Assembly (NCBI GenBank): GCA_027422505.1
Contig: JAPQWV010000493.1
Coordinates: 310,001-374,000 of the forward strand
Source of the DNA: Craterostigma plantagineum
Lineage: Eukaryota > Streptophyta > Magnoliopsida > Lamiales > Linderniaceae
Direction: 5' to 3'
Length of the DNA: 64,000 nt
Part shown: one piece after another, positions 1 to 9,653 of the stretch
Layout: every line of letters starts with the position of its first letter
Position numbering within the stretch: the first letter of the stretch is position 1
Notes under the pieces: generated by a model
Seen by the model: only the letters and a program-made list of their open reading frames with translations
The model's database searches: none
What the model was told of the DNA's origin: nothing
Program-made: the position numbers and the translations under genes

Positions 1-791
1 TTGGTCTCCGACGGAGTCCTTTCGACGCCGCCGAAGTAAGGCTGGTGCAGTATCAACCCTCGGATCTTGATCCGACGGTCGGCGCGTGCGGCGGCGCGTA
101 GGCCCACGTGGTAAGCTATGTTTCCACCTGCGTCGGAAAGTCTTTTTTTCTTTTGAGGCCCGTCGAATTATCGGAACTGTAATACTGGTACCATAAGTTT
201 TTACAATTTAGAGATCAGCCCAAATATAAAAGCATATGGCCCAATCGAGTCCTTGTATTTTACGCCCAATCACTTTCATTTTCCATTTTCTTTCTTGGTA
301 ATAAACGAGTGGCGCACAGTCTAGCAGCTAAACTAACCTGCGCTACTGCCCATGAGGAAACACTTGGAAAAGTCTGCGTACTTTGCCAACCACTCCTCCT
401 CCGCCGTCTCAATCCACTCCACCGCCTCCAAACAGTCGTCGTACGCCGCCGGGAGGCGATGCTCCGGCGCCAGGCGGTAATCAACGGACACCATCACGGC
501 CGGCGTCCTACTGGTCAGCTCGGCGCAAAAGCCCTGGAACATCGACGACGCCGCGCTGAACACTACAAATCCTCCGACGTGGAAGTAGATTACGAGGGGC
601 AGTTTGGTATTTTCGTCCCTGGTTTTGGGGATATAGATGCGCGCCCAAGTTCTCTTTTCTTGGTTGATGGGCACGTCTCTGCTGAGGGTAGGATAAGGAT
701 TTCCATGGTCCTCCGAGGCCGGCGAGTCGACGGCGAAGTTTGCCGTGCGTGTGATCGAGCCGTCTGGGTTTTGAACAAAGGGTGGTTCCAT
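1..791 (-). CDS. Carboxylesterase (CXE / GID1-like alpha/beta hydrolase), partial at window edge
   Basis: Plant carboxylesterase of the CXE/HSL family, predicted to hydrolyse small ester substrates in the cytosol. Coding parts visible are 791..338 (start at Met of MEPPFVQNPDGSITR) and 127..1, separated by an intron at 337..128 (donor GTTAGT, acceptor CAG). The splice joins SAG|GNIAYHVGLRAAAR in phase, rebuilding the nucleophile elbow GSSAGGN. The frame stays open to the window edge (QPYFGG motif near the end), so the acid and His of the triad lie outside. Read without splicing, the first exon looks truncated just after GSSAG; it is not a pseudogene on this evidence. Odd points: the oxyanion-hole motif, HGGG in the family, reads HVGG (codon 578..576), and the intron interrupts the nucleophile elbow. 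An upstream in-frame Met at 893 exists, but the family start fits 791 better. The true substrate is unknown. Confidence 0.82.
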
Positions 792-925
792 TTCGCGAAA
801 GGCGAGAGGATGACGTGGGGCTATATGTTTATGTAATAATAATATTATCTTACATGCATATGACAACATATGTATGTATAGGGCGACGGCCAAACGTGGT
901 CCACTTAAATACGGTCCAATTACTT

Positions 926-1318
926 ATATACAAATTATAATTTTAGGTCACTAAGTTCACATGTTTTCGGTTGTAGGTCACTATGTTTGGTAATGGCAAA
1001 AAAAGGTCATTAAATATGTATGTTAAAACAAATTTGGGTCACCCTTTCATTTTTGGGCCACTAAGTATACGTGTTTTGAATTTTGTATCGCTAAGTATAC
1101 GTATTTTAAGTTTTTGAATCGCTATATTAAATCCAATTCATAAAAACATACCCAAAATCGAAAACATGTACACTTAGTGACCCAAAAGTGATAGGGTAAC
1201 CCAAATTTGTTTTGACATTTATAATTACTGACCTACTTTTGCAGTTATCAAACATAGTGACCCAAAAACGAAAACATGTATACTTAGTGACCTAAAAGAA
1301 TAATTTGGCCTATATACA
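926..1318. mobile_element. Foldback / MITE-like element with long inverted arms
   Basis: The left arm (about 926-1115) and the right arm (about 1130-1318) are imperfect reverse complements of each other over most of their length. The sentence-like word GGTCACTAAG...ACATGTTTTCG recurs in the left arm and as its reverse complement in the right arm. The loop is short, so a single strand could fold into one long hairpin. There is no coding capacity. I could not define a clean target duplication. The structure suits a nonautonomous DNA transposon of foldback type, and such hairpins are often sources of 24-nt or microRNA-like small RNAs. It lies in the shared upstream region of the carboxylesterase and the ERF gene. 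Confidence 0.7.
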
Positions 1319-2178
1319 TATTTCTTTAGTATATCATGGATAATCTATAGCTATTCCAAGTTATATGTGGAGAGTTTCTCTGATGTAAAACACTTAAACA
1401 AAATGTAAGATAGCTTAGCTGCCTTGGAGATCAAACGAGACAAACAATAACCCTAGCAACAGAAGGGATTAATGACAAGAAAATTGACAAGCAAGGTGGT
1501 AAAAATAGTAAAATTTCTAGGATAACTATGGCCACATGTGATAAGATGGCTAACATTGGAAGTTAAATTAATGTCATTGTTATGTTATATTGCAGGCTGA
1601 TTGTTTGCTATGCTATCAGTTCAGTCATTTACAATTGCAGACAAGAGTTTTGTTTACAAAAATATGGTTACTTGTCCGCGAATGAATGGATCGTTTATTT
1701 GGGTACTTGCCGAGAAGTTTCATTAAAATATAATAACATCATATTATGAAGAAGCACAGCACATCACAATATTGTCGTGTAATAAACAGACATCTTTCTC
1801 AAACAAAACAAAACCAACATCCGCTGTATATATTTATTAACGAATGTTGATTTTATATGGCGTGCTGGTACAGGCAAGTTGAGTTTGACCCTTTCAAAAC
1901 AACAATGCAAGTACTAAGTTAGTAAGTAAGCTGAAATATTATTGCAACAAAGTTAATATCTCGTAATAATCAACAAAACTTCGGATCATTCGATGCCTTT
2001 GATTTTCCAAAGGCCTGCACTTGATGACAATAATAATGAGAAACAATATATACATATATATGGTTTATTATCAAATCTTCATCCCTACCATAAATACCCC
2101 TCCTACAATATCTAAATAAAGAACGTATCATATCCTTATCCAAATAAAGACAGAACCATTTCTATACAGTGCGCGGCG
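1319..2178. other. AT-rich upstream region of the ERF gene
   Basis: No gene is seen. The region is AT-rich with short ORFs only. A TATA-like ATAAATAC lies at 2090-2097, about 80 bases ahead of the ERF start codon, and a second AT-rich run (TATATACATATATATGG) is at 2048-2064. I recognise no other element. Confidence 0.4.
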
Positions 2179-3105
2179 ATGAAGCAGATCGTCGCTGACG
2201 TAAGAAACGACGACCGCGCTCGGAAGTCAAAAGCCTCGTCAGCGAAGGGCCACCGGAAGTTCGTCGGCGTTCGTCAGAGGCCGTCAGGCCGTTGGGTGGC
2301 CGAGATAAAGGACTCCGTCCAAAAGGTCAGGCTGTGGCTGGGAACCTTCGACACGGCGGAGGAAGCGGCGCGTGCCTACGACAGCGCGGCGCGTCAGCTG
2401 AGGGGCCCGCAGGCGAGGACCAACTTCGAGCCGCCGGACGAAGACGGCCGTGAGCTCGAGCCACTGGCGTTGGACAAGCTCGAGCCCTTCTCCTTCGACG
2501 CAATGTGCAGGGCCGAGGGATCTGAGTCCGAGGGGCTCGTCGGCGCGCTCAAGTCAAAGCTCTTTGGTAAGAAGGGCGCCGGCCACGTCGTGATAGGCGG
2601 GGACTCTTCTTTCGGAGGCTTCGTCCCCGTCAAGGTTAAGAAGACGAAGCTGTTACAGAGCTTGCCCGACGCCATTATTGGTCCGTACGATGGCCGCTTT
2701 GTTGAGAGTAGAGAGTTTGAACAGTTGCTTGTTGAAGAACCACCGTGTCATAGAGGCGTAGAGATGGGCCCCGGCGATGCGATCGGGCCTTGGCCGTGGG
2801 AAGAAGAACGACAGTTTGGTTGGTCGCCTCAGATGATGATAATGAACAACCATGTGAGGGAAAGTGAAGCTTTTGAAGATGGCGGCGGCGGCGGCGGCGG
2901 CGACTGTTCTTGGCCATCTGATAATGACATTAATAATAGCTTCCATTGTAGTAATAATCCACTGGGAGAAGTGCTATTACAGGGGAGTTACTTTGGAGGA
3001 AGCAGTAAAGTACAAGTCGATAATGAAGCGAGGGAGTTTGACTTTTCTTGGGCTGCACTCCCTCCTTTGCAAGGTCAGCATGGGTACACTCAGATCAAAG
3101 ATTGA
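2179..3105 (+). CDS. RAP2-11: AP2/ERF transcription factor, RAP2-11 / ERN-like
   Basis: Single-exon ERF-family DNA-binding protein of 308 residues. One AP2/ERF domain spans roughly residues 26-85, with the signatures [30 protein letters not shown] and ARTNFE. The [15 protein letters not shown] form with a lysine-rich, basic N-terminus is typical of the RAP2-11/ERN1-ERN2 subgroup rather than DREB or classic ERF1 types. RAP2-11 is known from low-potassium signalling and ERN1/ERN2 from symbiosis; which role applies here is not visible. The C-terminal two thirds is low complexity and acidic, with an eight-glycine run encoded by GGC repeats (about 2881-2902) and a tryptophan-containing acidic end, a plausible activation region. 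It is convergent with the subtilase: the two stop codons are about 220 bases apart, so 3' UTR overlap is likely. Confidence 0.9.
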   Translation: MKQIVADVRNDDRARKSKASSAKGHRKFVGVRQRPSGRWVAEIKDSVQKVRLWLGTFDTAEEAARAYDSAARQLRGPQARTNFEPPDEDGRELEPLALDKLEPFSFDAMCRAEGSESEGLVGALKSKLFGKKGAGHVVIGGDSSFGGFVPVKVKKTKLLQSLPDAIIGPYDGRFVESREFEQLLVEEPPCHRGVEMGPGDAIGPWPWEEERQFGWSPQMMIMNNHVRESEAFEDGGGGGGGDCSWPSDNDINNSFHCSNNPLGEVLLQGSYFGGSSKVQVDNEAREFDFSWAALPPLQGQHGYTQIKD

Positions 3106-3327
3106 TAGATATGCTCACAGTTTTTTTCTTTCATATTTTCTTCATTCAAATTTTTTTTTTCCCTTTTTATACGAACGAAGAAGTGCTTAGAGAAGATTCT
3201 AAAGCACAAACAACAATGGCTTCTTTCAGCTCTGTAAAATATCAAATCACGCAATGCAACAGATCAAACGTCATGGTACGGACCAAATCAAACCTGATCA
3301 ACATTATTACATCACTTCCATCTTCAA

Positions 3328-6051
3328 TCATAACGGCGGCAGCCATGTAATAACGAGTGGGCTCCTCACCTTACGAACCCCATCCTTCCACACAATGGCT
3401 CCAAACTCCGGCGCCTTCTGCCTAGCCTTGGTAGTTATCACAACCTCGTAAGTGATCTTCCTAACCCTCTCACTAAACTCCAGCCTGTCCGGCACCACCC
3501 TCACCGCCGCCCCCTTAAACTCCGACACCACCACGTGGTAGCTCGATTTAGCGGGCCCCACGTTCGTCGCCGTCCGCCGTACGGTCATCTCCGTCACGTT
3601 CGCACTCTCCGGGAAGACCGCCGAGATCGCCGGATAATTCAGCTCTCCCGGCGACCTCCGGCCGCCGGCGCCGGAGCTCCGGCAGGTCCTGTTGTAGAAC
3701 TTGGAGAAGACGACGAGCTCGGCCTCGTCGAGCCCTTGGGTGCACAGGAAGTCGAAGTAGTCCTGGGCGGAGATGTCGTAGACAAGGCCCGGGTCTAAAG
3801 CCTTGACGGGCTGGATGTGGCCCGCGCCGTGGTCGTAGGGGGTCGAGAAGCCGGCCGTGGAGGCGTCTCTTAGTGGGGTCTCTGTGTTGTCGTGGACGTA
3901 GGCGGTGGTCATGAGGGCCGACTTGATGGCCGCCGGGCTCCACTCGGGGCGGCTCGACTTGATCAGAGCCGCCACGCCGCTCACGTGGGGGCACGACATG
4001 GACGTTCCCGACAGGATGTTGAAGTCGGTGCGTCGGCGGTCCGTCGGGAGGCTCGACGGGCCGAGCTCGCCTGTCCACGCGGCGAGTATGTTGACCCCCG
4101 GGGCGACCACGTCGGGCTTTACGATCTCGAGCGAGAGGATGTTCGGGCCGCGCGAGGAGAAGGCCGCCACGACGGGAGAAGGGCGGACTCGTAATTTGGT
4201 CCCGAGGAAGGATAGCGTGGCGGTGGGGTTGGGGCTTGTCGATGCGTACCGCTTGATGGCTTGGCCGGCTGTTTCCCCAACGGCGACGGCGGGGAGGAGG
4301 TGGCAGTCGGCCACTAGTTCCTCCCCGTTCGAGGCCGTGTTCGTCAGGATCATGCCTATTCCACCTGGCACACAATAGAAATTCTCGTCTTATATTTCAC
4401 TAACAACGAAGTCCTTATATCTCTCGAGCAGCAGCGTGCTATCCTAAATGACTATCGTTTGTCAGGTGAATTTGAGACTATTCATCAGGCACCAATAATT
4501 AGCCTCGCCACTGGAGTGCGAGGCACAATCAAGCATCTGCCATGTTTGTGTGGCGCAAGCCCACCCCAGTATTTGACAACTAGATTATAGCCATGTTGAG
4601 TTCGGGGATACCTCGGAACATCAAAAATACAATATATATTTCAATGCTACGTAAAAGATGGGAATATTTGTGTGTGAACCTGCGTCTTTGACGACCTGAC
4701 CCTTCTGGACTCGAGGGCTGATCCCTCGGTCGCAGACAACGATCTTCCCGGCGACCGACCGCCGATCCAACGTCCCCTCCAAGCACATCGAGCTAGGCGT
4801 GGGATTTGTCGAGTTCGTTCCTCGGTAAACCAAGGGATACATTTTCTCCGTCGAGAGGTTCATCCTCCCCTTGTAAAGAGAAGCTCCGGCCGAAATCTTC
4901 CCATTCCCGAGCCTAACCGTGGCCGGAAAATCGCGGTCCATAGTGCTCGCCCCGACGGTAGCCACCCACGGGGACACGTTGGTCAGGCTGAGCGGGTCGG
5001 GGCCCGCGTTCCCGGCCGAGCAAGAGACGAAAACGCCCCTCTCCATCGCCCCGAAGGCGGCCACCGCCAGGCTGTCCCTCGCGTAGGAGGAGACGCCGCC
5101 GCCCAGAGAAATGGAGAGGACGTCCACCCCGTCGGAGACCGCCTGGTCGATGGCCGACAGTATGTCCGAGCTGAAGCACCCGCCCTTCCAGCACACCTTG
5201 TACGCCGCCACCCTGGCGCCGACCGCCATTCCCCTGGCGGTGCCTCCGGCGTAGCCCAGGAGGTTCGCTCCGCCTACCGGAGCTCCGGCGATGGTCGACG
5301 CCGTGTGGGTTCCGTGCCCGTCCTGGTCTCTCGGCGACTTGTACTCCTCTTGCTCGTTGATTCGGCCCGAGGCGGCCTCGTAGCCCTTGTAGAAGACGCG
5401 GGCGCCCACGATTTTCTTGTTGCAGTGGTTTCTGGCGAACCCGCGGCCGGTCTCGCACGTGCCCCTCCACCGGCGAGGGATTCCGGCCATGCCCGTGTCG
5501 TTGAAGCTGGGGCTCTCCGGCCAGATCCCGGTGTCGAGGACGCCAACCACCACGTCGTGGCCGCCGTACGGACTGTCGAGTGGTATGCCGGCGCCGGCGG
5601 AGTGGCGGCGTTGCGGTGGTGGCTCGAGGCCGAGGAAGGATGGGCTGCGAGTGGTGTGTAGCTGGTGCTTTGTCTCGGGGAAGACGGCGAGCACGCCTTC
5701 TTGGGCTTGGAGCTGAGCGAGCTCTTGGTCTGTTAGCTGGGCGGCGACGCCGTGGAACGCTGTGTCGTAGCTGTACACTATTCTACCTTCTCCTTCTGCC
5801 GCCGGCGTGTGTGAGGATTCTTGTTGTTTCAGTGGGTTTGAGTTCGATTTGACTGCTGAGTTGATCAGCGACGAGTACCACTCGCGGTGGTCGGCGAAGC
5901 TTTGGGGCTTAGCCCATTTGTTCATTTGTATTATGTATGTCTTCTTTGCATTTTCCGGCGACGATGATGATGTAATGACGACGAAGGTTGACAGACACAG
6001 AATAAGGAGATGAGGAAGTATACAGCACCATTTTAATGTCGGTTCTGGCAT
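3328..6051 (-). CDS. SBT1.3: Subtilisin-like serine protease SBT1.3-type
   Basis: Secreted plant subtilase (peptidase S8) of 802 residues in two exons, 6051..4680 and 4364..3328; the single intron (4679..4365) splits a Gly codon (VVKDAG|GIGM) with GT..AG ends. Order of parts: hydrophobic signal peptide (about residues 8-27), I9 inhibitor propeptide ending near HTTRSPSFLGL, S8 domain with Asp173 (LDTGIW), His246 (DGHGTHTAS), oxyanion Asn348 (SAGNAGP) and Ser579 (GTSMSCPHVSG) by my count, a protease-associated insert, and a fibronectin-III-like C-terminus ending in VRSPLVITWLPPL. All catalytic residues are present. The C-terminal ending and intron position match Arabidopsis SBT1.3 as I remember it. 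Expected location is the apoplast; the substrate is unknown. GC content is clearly higher than the flanks. Confidence 0.95.
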
Positions 6052-7196
6052 TCTTCCTTTGTGTTTTCTTTTTTTTTCTTTTTCTTTCCTTTAATGTAAA
6101 TGAAGCTATTATCTCATGGGAATGAGCGGAAAAGCACAGATTTAAAAATATCTGACTGGGGAGAAGGGAAACGTAATAAATACAAAGTTGTAGTTGGTTA
6201 ATATTGAATGCTTGCTGTGTTGTTGCATGATCTTGGTTAAATGAGGTAGTTGCTCTCTGCTTATCTTGGAATCTTGTGATAGTTAACGAAATTCGAGTTT
6301 ATTGCATGAATATGATGAATTATTAAATCGAAAAGCTTTATATTGATATCTCTCCTCCTCACGTTATAAAGAAATTTGTAAATTGGTGGCCACATATTGT
6401 TGAATAAAGGTACAATTATTAGAGCGAAAGGTCCCATGATGATTTGTATCTGTACCACAATGAATCTTAAATGCGTTCATCTGCCATGTTGCAGCAATAA
6501 AAAACCCTTTGTTGTGTACGTAGTACGTAAGAGAAGAGAAGTGAAATAATATCTAGGCTTAATCACATCTCTCCACCTTCTACTTTCGGTTAATTACACA
6601 AAAAGCCATTTATATGCGAGGCATCTCAGGCAAGTAACAATGCATACATTAATAATAACAGTTAATTCATTCCACTGAGAGAACGCCGCTCCATGAATCA
6701 GAAACTCATATATGACACTGCCCAAACGCTTGAGGTGTGTTCGCTAGAATTCAATGAAGTCGTCCCTTTCATGCACTCAAATAAATGTTATAAGCTACCT
6801 CCTCCTCCCCCTTCATTAGCCCATAAATCTTACATAAGAATTTCTGCATTTTTCTGAGCTACTTTTTCCTGCGAGAATTAATAACTCAACGTTCAACGCC
6901 TTCATTTAAACTCCCAATGAATATCAGCATTTAAAGGTGCTCTGCTATACGTACCTCGTGCTTTCTTAAAAAAGGCAGCTAACTCAGCGTTAACCATTCA
7001 TTCGCTTGAAACCCGTCTTTATAGGGCGTTATTAGTGGAAGAGCCCAAACTTTGGATCCAAACGTCATTTTGGGACTAGTTATTGGTGAGCCCCCAACAT
7101 ACAAAACAAAATTCTTACATTGGGACCAATTCCCATTCATAGTACTCCAGCCCACCACTTCACCTTTCTCACTGGAACAAACTGGCTTGAAATATT
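6052..7196. other. Intergenic region upstream of the subtilase
   Basis: No convincing gene. The sequence is AT-rich, with T-rich runs just upstream of the subtilase start (6061-6090) that could belong to its 5' leader. Open frames here are short and resemble nothing known. Confidence 0.4.
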
Positions 7197-7211
7197 GTTG
7201 AAATTTGAGAA

Positions 7212-7391
7212 CCAAGGGGGGTTAGTCCAAGTGGTAAGCGGTTTGGCATCGCTTAAGCAAGGTCTCGGGTTCGAATCCTTGTGTATGCAGCATCCCTATT
7301 TGGGAGCCTCACCTGCCGTTACCAGGTACGCGACGCGGGGCGAACCGGATTAGTCGGGCAACCCGAAACCGGTCGGGTATCCGAAAAAATG
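7212..7391 (+). mobile_element. tRNA-derived SINE with 15-bp target site duplication
   Basis: A 180-bp insertion carries an internal RNA polymerase III promoter. Its A box TAGTCCAAGTGG is at 7223-7234 and its B box GGTTCGAATCC at 7268-7278. A GC-rich non-tRNA body follows, ending in a short A-run. It is flanked by the perfect 15-bp direct repeat GTTGAAATTTGAGAA at 7197-7211 and 7392-7406. The cloverleaf is not maintained beyond the B box, so this is a retroposed SINE and not a working tRNA gene. The intact duplication implies a fairly young insertion. The family could be Au-like, but I could not align it. Confidence 0.88.
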
Positions 7392-7998
7392 GTTGAAATT
7401 TGAGAATATTTTGACTTAGTTAAGTATTTGTTGGTTTATAAAAGGAAGCTCGATGAATAACGGTAAAGATTTTTAGCCACTTTTCAAAAGCATTTGTTAT
7501 AACATTCTAATATTTCTCCGACGATTTCTTAAGTCTCTGTTATTACCTATGTCTAATGCATGAACACAAAAAGGACAAAGATGAATGTGAATCTTCCAAA
7601 CTAATGAGAAATTTTAGTTTCTCTCTCTTTTTTTTTTTTTGCCAAATTTATACAAATCAAGAAATTTCAGGAATCAATAATAGAGAGGATAAGGAAAAGG
7701 TAAAATCACCCTCGTGAACGATGCAACCATACCCATACAAAGGAAAGAACGGGACCTTAGCTTTCGTATGGATATATAAAAACAAACAAGATTTTCAATC
7801 ACCTTTTTCCGCCCCTACATATCCCATGCTTTTAATGGTACGGTTTCCATCTTTTAAACAAATAATTAAAATAAAATTCTTGTCACGTTCCTTCTCCGCT
7901 CACGATAAACATCTATCTATACAATCCATCCATCCATCATCAAGAAGAATCAAATAAAAAAAAAACTTGCAATAATAACACACAAATTAATATTACTC

Positions 7999-9653
7999 AT
8001 GGCTCACTACACCTTCTTATTACCATTGCTAGCAATCCTATCTCAATTTTCCTTCTCCTCTCAGCTAAAACCATTGCAAACGCCGCCGCCACTGCCCGTC
8101 CTTCCCCTCCCTTCTTTCTCTCAGCTCAAATGGCAGCAAAGAGAAATCATATTCTTCCACCATTTCGGAGTCAACACCTTCACCGACTCCGAGTGGGGAA
8201 CGGGCCACGAAAGCCCGGAAATATTCAGCCCATCGGGCCTAAACCCGGCCCAATGGGCCGAAGTCGCCGAGCAGACGGGCGTCACCTTGATGATCCTAAC
8301 CGCCAAGCACCACGACGGCTTCTGTCTATGGCCATCGAAGTACACCGAACATTCAGTTATGGGCAGCCCTTTAAACGGCGGAAACGGAGACGTTGTGAGG
8401 GATTTCGTCGACGCAGCAAAATCTCGTGGGATAGACGCTGGGCTGTACCTATCGCCTTGGGATAGGCACGATCGTAGGTATGGGAACGACGTGGAGTACA
8501 ACGAGTTCTACATGGCTCAGCTTCAAGAACTGCTCAACAAGTGAGAGATTGTGTATACGATTTCTTGATTTCCTTCCAATGGGGTCGTTTGTTTGATTTC
8601 TTTCCTTTCTTGATTTTCTGCAGTTATGGTAGTAACGTAAGGGAGATATGGTTCGACGGGGCGAAGGGTTCGAATGCGAAGAACATGACTTACTACTTCA
8701 GCGATTGGTTCTCAATGGTTAAGGAATTGCAGAGCAGCATCAATATATTCTCGGATGCGGGCCCCGACGTGAGGTGGGTCGGGAACGAAATGGGTCAAGC
8801 CGGGTCGACTTGTTGGTCCGCCATTAATGGGAGCTCCATAACCATAGGCACTACCAATGTTGGGTAACAAAATAATAAGCCGTGCAACGAAAGAAAATAG
8901 TTGGCGCAAAGTTTGTGAAGACAACTTTTTTTCTTTCTTTGCAGTTACCTCAACACGGGCGACCCTAAAGGGACCAACTGGGTACCCGCCGAGTGCGACG
9001 TGTCGATCAGAAAAGGTTGGTTTTGGCACAAATCTCAGTCGCCGAAGAAGTTGAACGAGCTCTTAGACGTTTACTACAAATCCGTGGGTCGAAACTGCGT
9101 TTTGCTGCTCAACGTGCCGCCCAACACTACAGGTCTGATATCTGAATCAGATGTCCGAACGTTGAAGCAGTTTAGAGGAGCCCTCGACTCCATTTTCGCC
9201 AAGAATCTTGCCCAGAAATGCTCGGTTACGGCGAGCAGCCAACGAGGAGGTAATAAGGAGAGTTCTTTCGGGCCGTTGAACGTGTTGGACGATGATCATA
9301 CGTGGACTTACTGGGCTCCAAGCGAAAGGGTGGAAGGTAAGCATTGGATAGAGTTTAAGGCAGAGGATGGGAAGAAGGTTTCTTTCAATGTGATTAGGGT
9401 TCAAGAAGCGATTGGATTAGGGCAGAGGGTGAAGAAACACGAGGTATTTGTCGATGGAGTTAGGGTTGTGAAGGCGACTACTGTTGGGTATAAGAGGCTT
9501 CATAGGCTTGAAATGGGAGCTGTGAATGCATCTGTGGTGAGGATCAAGATTGTTAAGTCTAAAGGGATACCTTTGATTTCATCTTTAGGGCTTTATTTTG
9601 ATCCATTTTGGAATCCACGTGGGAGAATCTTGAGTTCGAGGAAGGTGTACTAG
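7999..9653 (+). CDS. FUC1: Alpha-L-fucosidase, GH29 family (FUC1-like)
   Basis: Glycoside hydrolase family 29 enzyme of 496 residues in three exons: 7999..8540, 8624..8863 and 8945..9653, all with GT..AG introns of about 80 bases. It removes alpha-linked fucose from glycans, with Arabidopsis FUC1 acting on alpha-1,3/1,4-fucose. A signal peptide (MAHYTFLLPLLAILSQFSFSS) targets it to the secretory route. The GH29 core has FFHHFGVNTFTDSEWG, LTAKHHDGFCLWPS, YLSPWDRH and REIWFDGAKG; the Asp of WFDG (residue 192) is the expected nucleophile. A C-terminal beta-sandwich (about residues 345-496) starts at KCSVTASSQRGG and resembles a carbohydrate-binding module. Length is close to Arabidopsis FUC1 (about 506). 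The poly-pyrimidine acceptors and the in-phase joins LLN|NYGS and NVG|YLNT support the model. Confidence 0.94.

Noticed and set aside
333..893. Apparent truncated carboxylesterase pseudogene ending right after GSSAG
   Set aside because: A GTTAGT donor at 337 and a CAG acceptor at 128 splice it in phase to GNIAYHVGLRAA, which continues the family sequence, so the gene looks intact up to the window edge.
3535..4378. Open frames antisense to the subtilase exons
   Set aside because: These are GC-rich shadow frames opposite a well-supported S8 protease coding sequence.
7212..7290. A tRNA gene
   Set aside because: A and B boxes are present but the acceptor stem and the 3' part do not form a cloverleaf, and the segment has a long non-tRNA body and a 15-bp target duplication; it is a SINE.
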